A DNA stretch of 64,000 bases, from positions 1 to 64,000 of the forward strand of contig NZ_HG315686.1 of NCBI RefSeq assembly GCF_000455365.1, written 5' to 3'. The notes below the pieces were generated by a model. It did not search any database. It saw nothing but the letters and a program-made list of their open reading frames with translations, and was not told the DNA's origin. Of the stretch, positions 52,673 to 61,712 are shown one piece after another; the stretch's first letter is position 1; every line of letters starts with the position of its first letter. The translations under genes were made by a program, and so were the position numbers. This DNA comes from Halopiger djelfimassiliensis. Its GTDB lineage: Archaea > Halobacteriota > Halobacteria > Halobacteriales > Natrialbaceae.

Positions 52673-54610
52673 TTAGGAATCCGAGAACATCGATCCCAGC
52701 TGGTCGCGCCAGTCCTGGATGTCCGTCACCTCTTCGCGGACGCTCTCCAGATCGGATTCGACTGATTCGAGGTCGCTTTCGACCGATTCGACGTCGGCTT
52801 CGACGGCTTCCAGATCGGTTTCGAGGGATTCGACGGTTTCGTCGACGTCGGTGACAGTCCCTTCGAGACCGTCGACCGTCGTTTCGACGCTGTCGACGTC
52901 GCTTTCGACCGCCCGGATGTCGTCCTCGACGGCGTCGGTTCGACCACCGAGCGAGTCGACCTCGTCCGTGACGTGGTCGAGATCGTCCTCGAGATCGGTC
53001 GTCCACTCGGTGAGAGTGTCAACCTCGCTTTCGACGTCGTCGACGCGGGCCTGTGTCCCCTCGATTCGGTCGTCCATCGACTCGAGGTCGTCCTCGAACG
53101 CGGACAGTTCGGTTCGGAACTCCTCGATGAGTTGTTCGCCGGTGCCGTTGTCACCGAGGAACGCCTCGAGCGCGTCGGTGTAGGCGGCGACTTCCTCGAC
53201 GCGGGACTGGAGATGATCGATCTTTGCGAGTTTCGGCCCGGCGGCGGTGGCCTCCTGATCGGTCAACTCGGCCCGAAGCAGTTCGAGGTCGTCGTCGTCG
53301 ACGGTTCCGTCTCGGACCTCGGCAGCGAGTCGTTCGACGAGCGTCCCGTCCGGTTCGGCGACGGGTTCGGAGTCGGCCGTCACCGACGACTCGGGTGTGG
53401 ACGATTCGGCCGGTTCGGCGACGGGTTCGGTCGGTTCCGGTTCCGGTTCCGGCTCCGGCTCGGTATCCGCGTCGGCTGTCGAGTCGGCGTCCCGGCGATC
53501 ACTCGAGGGCGACGACGGCGGGGGAGTCGGGTCCCCGTCGTCCGGCTCCGGTTCCGGCTCGGTGTCCGACACCGGCTCGGTCCCGAGTTCGGATTCCGCG
53601 GGTTCGTCGGCGTCGTCTACAGCATCGGTTTCGGAGTCCGCGGTCGACTCCGGCGCGTCCTCGTCGTCGGCGTCGTCGAGTTCGAGCTCGAGATCCTCGT
53701 CGGGGCTGGGTTCGACCGATTCGTCGGACTCGTCGTCGGCGTCGTCGAGGCCGGCTGCGCCGCTCTCGAGGTCGAGGTCGAGGTCCTCCCCATCGGGGGT
53801 CGGGTCCGACGGGGTCGCTTCGGACGCCGCGTCCTCGTCGCCCTCGAGATCGAGTTCGATATCGGTCTCGTCCGCGGCCACTGCATCGAGATCGTCGGTG
53901 TCCGCGGCCGGGTTGGGTTCCGGAATCTCCTCCTCTTCGAACCCGAGATCGATGTCCGGCGCGTCGTCCTCGTCGTCCGCGTCGGATTCGGCGTCGGGCG
54001 TTTCGACCGGATCGGTGTCGACGTCTTCGAGATCGAGATCGAGCCCGGAGCCATCGTCCGCGTCGGCCGCGTCCTCGCCGGTTGCTTCCTCGTCGGCCGT
54101 CTCGTCGTCCTCGTCCTCGAGTCCCGGAACCGATCCGGAGTCGCCGGAGATCATGTCCTTGACGGCCTGGTTGCGGTCTTCGGAGACGATGCTACCGATG
54201 ACGTCGTCGTCGACCTCCGCGCCGCCCGAGCCGACGTCGTCTTCGGAGTTGACTTCGACGATCGTCGGTTCGACCATAAACTCCGCAACGTCGCTCTCGT
54301 CGTCGATTCGAATACCGTAGACGGTTACGATCCGTTCGTCCGGATCGAGGCTGGTGGTAAACTCGACGTGATTGTCCTGGAACGCGGTCCAGTCGTCACT
54401 GCGATAATCAGGGTGGAACCCGACCTTGTCCATCGGGAACGATTCCGGAATCTCTTCGGAGAGGCGAAACGCCACCTGATCGTCGCGCTCCGATTCGATT
54501 TCGAAGCGGATCGCGGGCACGGGGAACTCGTCCGCCGCGAACGTCTTCCGGACGGTTAACCCGTCAGCACTGACCTCGATCACGTCGTCCGTGTCGGCGG
54601 TGCTACTCAT
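52673..54610 (-). CDS. Large acidic coiled-coil protein
   Basis: A 645-residue soluble protein in three parts: a beta-rich N-terminal domain (about 1-130); a very acidic, repetitive linker rich in D, E, P and T (about 160-430, with blocks such as L-D-L-E-D and E-P-E-P-E-P-E-P); and a long coiled coil (about 470-635) with a 7-residue period (V-E-S-D, L-E-S-V, V-E-A-D). No signal peptide or membrane segment is visible. It could bridge chromosomes or filaments, but I know of no assigned role. It is 55 bases upstream of the HisG-like gene on the same strand. Confidence 0.85.
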   Translation of the reverse strand: MSSTADTDDVIEVSADGLTVRKTFAADEFPVPAIRFEIESERDDQVAFRLSEEIPESFPMDKVGFHPDYRSDDWTAFQDNHVEFTTSLDPDERIVTVYGIRIDDESDVAEFMVEPTIVEVNSEDDVGSGGAEVDDDVIGSIVSEDRNQAVKDMISGDSGSVPGLEDEDDETADEEATGEDAADADDGSGLDLDLEDVDTDPVETPDAESDADDEDDAPDIDLGFEEEEIPEPNPAADTDDLDAVAADETDIELDLEGDEDAASEATPSDPTPDGEDLDLDLESGAAGLDDADDESDESVEPSPDEDLELELDDADDEDAPESTADSETDAVDDADEPAESELGTEPVSDTEPEPEPDDGDPTPPPSSPSSDRRDADSTADADTEPEPEPEPEPTEPVAEPAESSTPESSVTADSEPVAEPDGTLVERLAAEVRDGTVDDDDLELLRAELTDQEATAAGPKLAKIDHLQSRVEEVAAYTDALEAFLGDNGTGEQLIEEFRTELSAFEDDLESMDDRIEGTQARVDDVESEVDTLTEWTTDLEDDLDHVTDEVDSLGGRTDAVEDDIRAVESDVDSVETTVDGLEGTVTDVDETVESLETDLEAVEADVESVESDLESVESDLESVREEVTDIQDWRDQLGSMFSDS

Positions 54611-54666
54611 GCGGCCAACGTTATCTTACCATTACTATAAATGGTACGACCGGTATCAGGGGGCCG

Positions 54667-55506
54667 TCACTTCGTGAGGTCGACCCGGTCCCCGATCTCG
54701 ACGATCTCGAGTCGCCGCGGATGTTCGAAGCTCTTCGTGTGGTGGTGGAGTACCTTCGGATCGGACGTCAGCCCGCGCCACATGTCCCAGTGGCTCGGCA
54801 GGAGCCGCTCGAGTTCGAGGGCGGCGGCCGCCTCGACGATCTGGTTTTCGTCGTTGTACCAGCGGGTGCGTTTCGGCTCCCGGGTTTCCTTGTCCGGAAT
54901 TCGACCGACGGTCCCGAACGCGAGAATCCCCAGATCGATGTCGTACTCGTCGCCGATCCGTTCGAACTCGTCGGTCGGCTTCGTGTCGCCGCCGTGGAAG
55001 ACGGTGCCGGCCTCGTGCTCGAGGACGTAGCTCACCGGATGGGTCGCGTCGGGATCGTGGGCGTCCTCGATGTGCACCGTGAACTCGCCGATATCGAGTG
55101 TCTCGCCCGCTTCGACCGCGACGAGTTGGTCCTCGTCGACGGCCCACTCGTCGGCCCATGCCTCCTCCTCGCGCGCAACCGCGAGGCTGTCGTCGGGTGC
55201 GTAGAAGTTCGCGTCCGTGTTCGCGAGGATCGGGGCCTGACTCGGCCCGTGGACGTGATCGGTGTGCTCGTGGGTCGCGAGCACGGCGTCGGCCTCGCTG
55301 ACGTCCGCGGGATCGAACGGGACGGGGATCATCCGGACGGTTCGTGGTGGATCGCCCAGCCCGAGGTACGGATCGATATAAAGCGTCGTTCCGTCGGCAC
55401 CCTTCACGACGAAGCCGTTACAGCCGAGATACCAGACTGCCACGCCGTCGGGTGTGGCGTCTTCGACGTCGCGAACGAGCCAGTCTCCCCAGTCGCTCTG
55501 GATCAT
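54667..55506 (-). CDS. Metallo-beta-lactamase-fold hydrolase (UlaG-like)
   Basis: A 279-residue enzyme with a two-zinc MBL fold. The metal motif T-H-E-H-T-D-H (about 78-84) is followed by a histidine in I-E-D-A-H-D-P, a D in F-H-G-G-D-T-K, and a late H in L-P-S-H-W-D. It resembles the UlaG/L-ascorbate-lactonase branch. The substrate is unknown; phosphodiester or lactone hydrolysis is typical. It stands alone, 56 bases upstream of the coiled-coil gene on the same strand. Confidence 0.9.
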   Translation of the reverse strand: MIQSDWGDWLVRDVEDATPDGVAVWYLGCNGFVVKGADGTTLYIDPYLGLGDPPRTVRMIPVPFDPADVSEADAVLATHEHTDHVHGPSQAPILANTDANFYAPDDSLAVAREEEAWADEWAVDEDQLVAVEAGETLDIGEFTVHIEDAHDPDATHPVSYVLEHEAGTVFHGGDTKPTDEFERIGDEYDIDLGILAFGTVGRIPDKETREPKRTRWYNDENQIVEAAAALELERLLPSHWDMWRGLTSDPKVLHHHTKSFEHPRRLEIVEIGDRVDLTK

Positions 55507-55891
55507 GTGCCAGCGTGGGAGGACCGACTGGGTAAGTGTTGTTGTCTCGGGCCCCGTTTCGGACGTCGCGGTGTTCGGCTCGCGATCCCAGCATCCGGCG
55601 AAACAGGACGACGAGCCCGTTTTCGGCTCCGGTCCCCGGAATTGCCGTTTCCTCGTATTGCCGGTCGTCCGACTTCGGGGCCTCGAGCAGCCCGAGCAAC
55701 ACCGCGTTGCGATCCGCGAATACGAGCCGTCCGATCGACGTCCCGGTGAGTGGGAGGGGCAGCCGGTTCAGTTTCGGCTCCCAGCAGTTGCCCGCCGGCG
55801 TTCGGTCTCGAACGACAGCACGGACCCGCGAATCGCACGAGCCAAGCGAGATGTCGACGCCGCGATCGAGTGCGTTCTCGATCCGGCGGAA
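55418..55891 (-). pseudogene. In-frame continuation of the wHTH regulator after an amber stop
   Basis: Directly after the TAG at 55892-55894 the same frame continues without a break for over 100 codons that read as good protein: F-R-R-I-E-N-A-L-D-R-G-V-D-I-S, then I-G-R-L-V-F-A-D-R-N-A-V-L-L-G, then G-A-E-N-G-L-V-V-L-F-R-R-M-L. This matches what I expect for the second half of a TrmB-like sensor domain joined to the regulator upstream. The frame's own stop is at 55418, inside the MBL gene, so the true end is unclear (probably near 55520). Confidence 0.6.
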
Positions 55892-56755
55892 CTATCCCTC
55901 CTCGAGCAGCCCGGTCGTCGTAAACAACACGAACAGTTCGTCTTCCGCCCGTTCACGGAGCGATTGCCCGGCGGTGACGATCGGTTCTCGGCCCTCGAGC
56001 GTCCGAACCTCGTGGGTGCCCGCATCGGACGTCATCCCACCGTCGGCCGATCGCTTGGCGGTCGTCTCGCCCGAATCGGAACGTGACCGGTCGGTCTCCA
56101 GCCAGTCGATCCGCAGGGCCGGATGGCCCTCGTAAGCGACGCGGTTCGCGTCGGCGTCGTAGTCGACGAGTCCGGCGTCCGCCAAGCACGGCAGATGCAC
56201 GTGGACGAGCGAACACTGGACCTGCATGACGGACTCGGCCGACACGTCCCGCTCGTTCGCCCCCGCTTCGCGGGCCGCGACGTCTCGAGCCAGCGTTTCG
56301 ACCGAGAGGGAATGATACTGGTTCCCGAGAACGGAGAGGATCGTCCGTCGTCGGGCGTCGGCTACCGCCTCGAACACCGCATCGATTTCGTCGTCCGTGT
56401 ACTCGGTTCGGTCCCCGAGAAGCGCCCGGGTGTCGGGATCGTCGAAGAGCCAGTGGTCCCGCGTGACGACCGCCCCGTCATCCGTTTCCTCGAGCAGCCC
56501 CGCGTCGGTCAGGGCTGGCAGCGCGTCGTGGTGACATTCGAGACGCGCACGTCGATGGTCGTCTTCGGTCACGGCGGCGAGCCGGTTATCGGTGGTTACT
56601 GCTGCAAGCCTGAACGCAAGCTCGTCTTTCTCGATGCCCGTCGGCGACTGCTCGTCGACGATACGGACGATATCGCGCCGCGTCGCGTCCGCGAGTGCCC
56701 GGAAGCAATTCCCTCGAGAGCCGGTCGATCGTCCGCTACCGTCTGGGTTACTCAT
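55892..56755 (-). CDS. Tandem winged-helix regulator (DUF7344 type), truncated by an amber codon
   Basis: A 287-residue protein with two similar winged-helix domains (about 15-105 and 115-200), each starting with an A-D-A-x-R-R-x-I-V/L helix as in DUF7344/ArsR-like haloarchaeal regulators. After an acidic linker, a further domain begins (E-L-F-V-L-F-T-T-T-G-L-L-E-E-G) and is cut off by TAG at 55892, where the frame then continues. The amber codon probably inactivates the sensor half, though the DNA-binding half could still be made. Confidence 0.75.
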   Translation of the reverse strand: MSNPDGSGRSTGSRGNCFRALADATRRDIVRIVDEQSPTGIEKDELAFRLAAVTTDNRLAAVTEDDHRRARLECHHDALPALTDAGLLEETDDGAVVTRDHWLFDDPDTRALLGDRTEYTDDEIDAVFEAVADARRRTILSVLGNQYHSLSVETLARDVAAREAGANERDVSAESVMQVQCSLVHVHLPCLADAGLVDYDADANRVAYEGHPALRIDWLETDRSRSDSGETTAKRSADGGMTSDAGTHEVRTLEGREPIVTAGQSLRERAEDELFVLFTTTGLLEEG

Positions 56756-57071
56756 CGACTACTGGTCGGGGCGTATCGGGCAAAAGCACTCCTCCAAACT
56801 GCTTTGGAATCAGTGTCTGTTTACCCCTATTCGATTGAATATCGTCTAATAGATACGAAGATATGCTGAATAGTAGTGTTCGTTTCCGGATATAGAGTGG
56901 CGTCTGTAAGGTAACCCAGATACTCAGTCTCGGCCGAGTGTCGATCACATCGAACGATTGCCGCTGTAACTCGCGTTCGGCTCTCGAGTCTCGATCGGTA
57001 GCCCAGTATTTCCGTCGCCTTCGCTTGCCGGGCGAACGCTGAGGGACGTTACCATCGGGTATTACGGTTGC
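56756..57071. other. Divergent gap between the wHTH regulator and the SOD gene
   Basis: These 316 bases are A/T-rich near 56820-56880 and hold the promoters of the leftward regulator and the rightward SOD gene. No gene is seen here. Confidence 0.6.
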
Positions 57072-57845
57072 ATGTCCCACGAGTCCCTCGGTGCGACTCT
57101 TCAACGGCGTGGCATCCTGCAGGCCCTGGGCGGCACAGCGGGCGTGGCACTGCTTGGAACGACTTCGACGGTAGCGACGCCGGACGACCACGGCGACGAA
57201 ACCACACGGCAGTCGAGATACCGGCTTCCGGAACTCCCCTACGCCGTCGACGCACTCGAGCCACACATCGACGAACGGATCATGGAACTCCACCACGACG
57301 AACACCACCAGTCGTACGTCGACAGCGCGAACGAGGCCCTCGAAGCGTTCGCGGCCATGCGTCGTGGCGGTGCGTTCGAGGACATCCGGGCGGCGAAACG
57401 CGATTTCTCGTTCAACCTGTCCGGACACGTCAATCACACGATTTTCTGGGAGAACATGAGTCCGGACGGGGGTGGGACTCCCGGCGGTGACCTCGGGGCG
57501 GCCATCCGGCGGGAGTTCGGCTCGTTCGAAACCTTCCGAGACGAGTTTACGGCGACTGCAACCGCGGTCGAGGGCGACGGCTGGGCGATGTTGTTCTACG
57601 AACCGCTCGCCGAGACGTTGGTGATCGGACAGGTCGAAGGCCAGAACGAACTCGCACACCAGCGCGCGGTTCCGATCCTGACGCTCGACGTCTGGGAACA
57701 CGCCTACTACCTCCAGTACGAGAACGACCGCGAGGCCTACGTCGAGGAGTGGTGGCACGTCGTCGACTGGGACGACGTCGAGCGCCGCTATGAGGCGCTT
57801 GCGGAAGCGAGAACGGATATCGACCTCGAGAGCGGGACGGTGTGA
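57072..57845 (+). CDS. sod: Tat-exported Fe/Mn superoxide dismutase
   Basis: A 257-residue SOD with a signal peptide. An R12-R13 pair, a hydrophobic stretch and a cut near S-T-V-A-T-P (about 38) precede the enzyme. The metal ligands are the usual three histidines and aspartate: the H in L-H-H-D-E-H-H, H in S-G-H-V-N-H, and D and H in L-D-V-W-E-H-A-Y-Y. The sequence F-W-E-N-M and the W-A-M-L-F-Y stretch are also typical. SODs are normally cytoplasmic; an exported one would protect surface proteins from superoxide. It is convergent with dph2. Confidence 0.9.
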   Translation: MSHESLGATLQRRGILQALGGTAGVALLGTTSTVATPDDHGDETTRQSRYRLPELPYAVDALEPHIDERIMELHHDEHHQSYVDSANEALEAFAAMRRGGAFEDIRAAKRDFSFNLSGHVNHTIFWENMSPDGGGTPGGDLGAAIRREFGSFETFRDEFTATATAVEGDGWAMLFYEPLAETLVIGQVEGQNELAHQRAVPILTLDVWEHAYYLQYENDREAYVEEWWHVVDWDDVERRYEALAEARTDIDLESGTV

Positions 57846-57893
57846 GACGCGCCGGCCCCTCGCGGTCGCGACGAGAAGGCGATCCGTCGCCGA

Positions 57894-58943
57894 CTACCAG
57901 GTGCCGTGGAACGTATCGAACGAGAGACTGTCGAGGGGTTCGTCGCCGACGGCGATGCGGTACTCGCCGGGGGTGAGCATCGGCTTGTGGAACTGCGGGC
58001 CGTCGTCGGTCGTGATCCGCGGACAGCCGGTGTTGACGAACGCGTCCATGTCGAAGTTGCGCAGTCGGTCCGGGGTCACCTCGTCCATCGTGATGAGGTA
58101 GGCGTCGTCGTTGTCCTCGAGGATCTCCTGGGCGGTCTCCCACCGGCCCTGTCCGATCTTGGTACAGAAGATGACGCCCCACTTCTCCGCGTCCATCGCG
58201 CGGTGGACCGCGGCGTAGCGCTGTTTCATGAACTGCTCGGTATCGGCGACGGTGACGACGTTGTTGACGGGGTCGGCGATGACGACGTGTTTGTCCGGAT
58301 GCTCCATCGCCAGCCCGAGCGGGTGGAACTTGCCGCCGCCGACGTAGAGGACCTGCTCCGCGGGAACGTCCGCGCTCGCGTAGTTACAGCCGAGGACCTG
58401 CCCCTCGTGGGTGAGCCGCTCGTCGCCACGACGGCTGTAGACTTCGTAGCCCTCCGCTTCGAGAAACGCGGTCATTTCCTCGTAGCGGTTCATGTGCTGG
58501 GCGGTGGTGACGAGGCCGACCCCGTCGGTCTCCTCGGGCGGCTCGAGGGTGTCGAGCGCTTCCTCCATGATCGGGGTCACGTCGACGTTCGAGAACAGCG
58601 GCACGTAGATCACCTTGTCCGTGTCCTTCATCGGCGAGTGGCCGAAGTGGACGAACACGTCGGTACGTTTCATCAGATACGTATCGAGGTCACAGGCCCC
58701 GTAACACGGCTGTCCCGAGAGCATGAACGTCACGTCGTCGTCGGTCAACGCCCGCAGGTCGTCGGCGACGGCCGGGCCGCGCCGTTTGAGTCCCTCGGGG
58801 AACTGCAGGCCGACCTTCGTCGCGTCTCGCTCCTCGATCGCGTCCACGATCTGCTCGAGTTCGTAGTCCCACTCGCGATCGTGTTTGAGACGCATTCCGG
58901 TGTTCCGGAGGTCCCCCTCGGTGTACTCCGACTCCTGACTCAT
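57894..58943 (-). CDS. dph2: Diphthamide biosynthesis enzyme Dph2
   Basis: A 349-residue radical enzyme that makes the first C-C bond of diphthamide on elongation factor 2, using S-adenosylmethionine and a [4Fe-4S] cluster. The three cluster cysteines lie in separate domains: G-Q-P-C-Y-G-A-C (near residue 80), V-L-G-C-N-Y (near 187) and N-T-G-C-P-R (near 308). Conserved stretches such as L-Q-F-P-E-G-L and V-G-G-G-K-F-H-P support the call. The archaeal enzyme works as a homodimer. It is convergent with the SOD gene. Confidence 0.95.
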   Translation of the reverse strand: MSQESEYTEGDLRNTGMRLKHDREWDYELEQIVDAIEERDATKVGLQFPEGLKRRGPAVADDLRALTDDDVTFMLSGQPCYGACDLDTYLMKRTDVFVHFGHSPMKDTDKVIYVPLFSNVDVTPIMEEALDTLEPPEETDGVGLVTTAQHMNRYEEMTAFLEAEGYEVYSRRGDERLTHEGQVLGCNYASADVPAEQVLYVGGGKFHPLGLAMEHPDKHVVIADPVNNVVTVADTEQFMKQRYAAVHRAMDAEKWGVIFCTKIGQGRWETAQEILEDNDDAYLITMDEVTPDRLRNFDMDAFVNTGCPRITTDDGPQFHKPMLTPGEYRIAVGDEPLDSLSFDTFHGTW

Positions 58944-59231
58944 TGGCCGTCCTAACGGCCACGGACGTATAACGGCGACGCTTCGTCCAGCCGCGGGATC
59001 GCGGTCGTCCCGCGGGCCGATCCAGCGTGGTTCCCTCGAGTTGTTCTCACGCGACTCGTCGCTTATTCCTCGCTTCGATGAATCGAATCGATTCGGTGTG
59101 GGATCCGGGCGTATCGTCTCCGTACGTGCTCACGCGCGGATTTTCTACACCAGCACTGCTCGATCGACCGTCTGACGTGACCGGTCGCTTCGACCCAACA
59201 GTCATAGTACTGGAGTGTAAACGAGGTGTTA

Positions 59232-60149
59232 ATGCCAGCGGAACAGCCCGTAGATGGCTATCTCTTCGACCTCTACCGCCGATACATCGGCGAGCCGGAG
59301 AACCGAACCGACGTGTACCTCGGATTCGGCCTGTTTCTCGGCGGTATCGGCCTAGCGGTCGTTGCACTGGTCCTCTTTCTCTGGAGTAGTACGTTCGACA
59401 GATCGAATCAGGCGTATTTCATGTGGGTGCGCCCGGCCTACGCGCTCGGAATGCTCTCGCTTCCGGCGATGATCCTCGGGGTCGTGGTGTTGCTCCCGTC
59501 GGATCGAAAAGTCCTCGGCGTCTCGACGGCGGGTGCCGTCGTCACCGTCGCCGCAACGGTCGGGTTCGTCCTCGTCTACCCCGAGAACTGGAACTTCATG
59601 AACGAGACCGACTACACCGTCGAAGTGACCGCCACCTACGCGGTCGGACTGGCGGGCGTCACCGCGTCGACGGGTGCGGCCTTGATCGCCCACTACCTCG
59701 ATATGGCTCGGGAGGTCGAGCGGATCGAGGTCGGCTCGGACGACGACGAGTCGGAGTCGTACTCCGACGAGGAGATCCAGCAGGACATCGACGAAGCGAT
59801 GGACGGCGTCGAACTCTCCTGGGGCGGCGTCGAAAAGACCGAACACCGGCAACTCCGCTTCTCCGAGGACGAGTTCGACGACGTCTCAGTCAGCACGAGC
59901 GCCGGCACGAAGACGGTCCGGTCGTCGGGCGTCGACGATCAGGTTGCCGGCCTCAAGGGACTGAAAGGCGGCGAAACGAAAACGACCACCTCGAGTTCCA
60001 CGGTCGACGACCAGACTGCGAAACTGCGGGAACTCCGCGAGCAACAACGCGACCAGCAGGCACCCGAAAGCCCAGCCGACGACGAGGGGCTTCGCGGAAC
60101 GGTGTCGGGACTGCTTGAGCGCTTCCGAGTGCTGGTAACGCGTAATTAA
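59232..60149 (+). CDS. Four-helix membrane protein with acidic tail, upstream of salactin
   Basis: A 305-residue protein. Four membrane helices span about residues 25-165. The cytoplasmic half (about 170-305) is acidic and holds a near-repeat, V-D-D-Q-V-A-G-L-K-G-L and V-D-D-Q-T-A-K-L-R-E-L, about 30 residues apart. The family is conserved in haloarchaea (perhaps DUF7139) but of unknown function. The next gene, 97 bases on and in the same direction, encodes salactin, so a membrane partner or anchor for that filament is a fair guess. ATG 59232 is preferred to GTG 59226. Confidence 0.8.
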   Translation: MPAEQPVDGYLFDLYRRYIGEPENRTDVYLGFGLFLGGIGLAVVALVLFLWSSTFDRSNQAYFMWVRPAYALGMLSLPAMILGVVVLLPSDRKVLGVSTAGAVVTVAATVGFVLVYPENWNFMNETDYTVEVTATYAVGLAGVTASTGAALIAHYLDMAREVERIEVGSDDDESESYSDEEIQQDIDEAMDGVELSWGGVEKTEHRQLRFSEDEFDDVSVSTSAGTKTVRSSGVDDQVAGLKGLKGGETKTTTSSSTVDDQTAKLRELREQQRDQQAPESPADDEGLRGTVSGLLERFRVLVTRN

Positions 60150-60216
60150 TGATCGTTACGCGGCGGAAACACTATATTGTTACTATTATTTACACAATGG
60201 AATTTATGCACATAGA

Positions 60217-60224
60217 TTTATAAT
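60217..60224 (+). promoter_or_regulatory. TATA box of the salactin gene
   Basis: TTTATAAT lies in a very A/T-rich gap, with its start 30 bases before ATG 60247. This gives a leaderless or near-leaderless transcript, the usual haloarchaeal arrangement. It shows that salactin has its own promoter in addition to any readthrough from the membrane-protein gene. Confidence 0.6.
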
Positions 60225-60246
60225 CCGTCAGTGACCTTGCTCAACT

Positions 60247-61281
60247 ATGGCGAAAGGCCTAGACGTTGGAACGATGAACATCCTGTCCGCACAGCAGGAT
60301 GGAAACGATACGGTTTTCGTGCAACAGCGTAACTCCTTCGTAGAAATCGAGTACTCGGATATGGCCGAGCAGATGCTCTCGCGAAGCGAAGTTCTCCACA
60401 TCCGCAAGGACGACAAGGTTTACGTCGTCGGCGACGACGCCCTCAACTTCGCGAACATCTTCAACAAGGAAACGCGGCGTCCGATGAAACACGGGATCCT
60501 CTCGAACGACGAGAAGAGCGCGATCCCGATGATGAAGCTCATCATCGAACAGGTCGTCGGCGAACCCGCGTATCCGGACGAGAAACTCTACTTCTCGACG
60601 CCCGCGGACCCGATCGACTCTGACCTCTCGACGCTGTACCACCAGAAGACGATCGAGTCCTTCCTCGACGACATGGGGTACGACGCCGAACCCATCAACG
60701 AGGGGATGTCCGTCATCTACAGCGAACTGGCGGACAACAACTTCACCGGACTCGGAATCAGCTTCGGTGCCGGCATGACGAACGTCTGTCTGGCCTACTA
60801 CGCGGTGCCGGTCATGAAGTTCTCCGTCGCCCGCGGTGGCGACTGGGTCGACGAACAGGCCGCCCGCGCGACGGGCACGCCCGTCGACAAGGTCACCTCG
60901 ATCAAGGAGGACGACTTCGAACTCGACTTCACGACCGACGTCGGCGGCGTCGAAGGGGCGCTGTCGATCTACTACGAGAACCTGCTCGACTACGTTATCG
61001 ACAACATCGTTCAGGAAGTCGACGAGGAGGACGTCGAGGAAGGACTGGACGTCCCCGTCGTCGTCACGGGCGGCACTTCGAGCCCCGACGGCTTCGAAGC
61101 GCTGTTCCGTGACCACCTCGACGACGCGAACATTCCGTTCTCGATCAGCGACGTGACCCACGCGAACGAACCGCTCTACAGCGTGGCCCGCGGTGGGCTC
61201 GTCGCCGCTCGCTCCGACGAGGACGTCGACCACGATCACGACGACGAGGCGGAGGCCGAAGCGGCCGCCGCAAGCGAGTAA
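60247..61281 (+). CDS. Salactin, actin-like filament protein
   Basis: A 344-residue actin-superfamily ATPase. The phosphate-1 loop is G-L-D-V-G-T-M-N (4-11), the phosphate-2 loop is [10 protein letters not shown] (near 172) and the adenosine motif is [11 protein letters not shown] (near 272). It closely follows the layout of salactin of Halobacterium, a dynamically unstable filament that grows from the cell poles and is linked to DNA distribution. The acidic C-terminal tail (about 320-344) is disordered in character. A TATA-like element at 60217-60224 supports its own promoter. Confidence 0.92.
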   Translation: MAKGLDVGTMNILSAQQDGNDTVFVQQRNSFVEIEYSDMAEQMLSRSEVLHIRKDDKVYVVGDDALNFANIFNKETRRPMKHGILSNDEKSAIPMMKLIIEQVVGEPAYPDEKLYFSTPADPIDSDLSTLYHQKTIESFLDDMGYDAEPINEGMSVIYSELADNNFTGLGISFGAGMTNVCLAYYAVPVMKFSVARGGDWVDEQAARATGTPVDKVTSIKEDDFELDFTTDVGGVEGALSIYYENLLDYVIDNIVQEVDEEDVEEGLDVPVVVTGGTSSPDGFEALFRDHLDDANIPFSISDVTHANEPLYSVARGGLVAARSDEDVDHDHDDEAEAEAAAASE

Positions 61282-61376
61282 CGGCTCGGAACTGCGATCC
61301 TTTTCGACTCGAGACTGAACGAATAGCGCGGCGACCCGTCGGAGTGGCGGCGAAACGTGCGTTCCGAGGACGCGGC

Positions 61377-61547
61377 TTACTGATCGTAGAAGCGGTTGAA
61401 GGCGTCCCGCCAGGATTCCGTCTCCTCGCGGATCCGTTCGTGTTCGACGGGGATATCAGCGTACTCACAGTGGGGGCACGTGACCGTCGAAACCTCTCCG
61501 AGCGAGAGTTCCTCGAGCGAGCCCTGACACCGTGGACACTCGTCCAT
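61377..61547 (-). CDS. 56-residue zinc-ribbon protein
   Basis: A short gene starting M-D-E-C-P-R-C-Q-G and carrying a second knuckle C-P-H-C-E-Y, so four cysteines for one zinc. The acidic, helical C-terminal half (E-R-I-R-E-E-T-E-S-W-R-D-A-F) resembles the tail of zf-TFIIB-like microproteins. It is 95 bases after salactin on the opposite strand. Function unknown. Confidence 0.8.
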   Translation of the reverse strand: MDECPRCQGSLEELSLGEVSTVTCPHCEYADIPVEHERIREETESWRDAFNRFYDQ

Positions 61548-61712
61548 ACCGAGCGTTCACACGGACAGCCCTTAACTCTATTCGATCCCGCACCGAAACT
61601 AGCGGCTCGGTCGAGTCGCGTTCGGCGGCGAAACGGCCGCGGCATTCCCCGCGGTGTATTACTACTGCGTATCTAACAAGCTTTTTGTATGCGGCATATG
61701 TATTTGGTGGTG

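Noticed and set aside
55892-55894. The amber codon as a pyrrolysine site
   Set aside because: No pyrrolysine genes are visible here and the group is not known to use it; a nonsense mutation is simpler.
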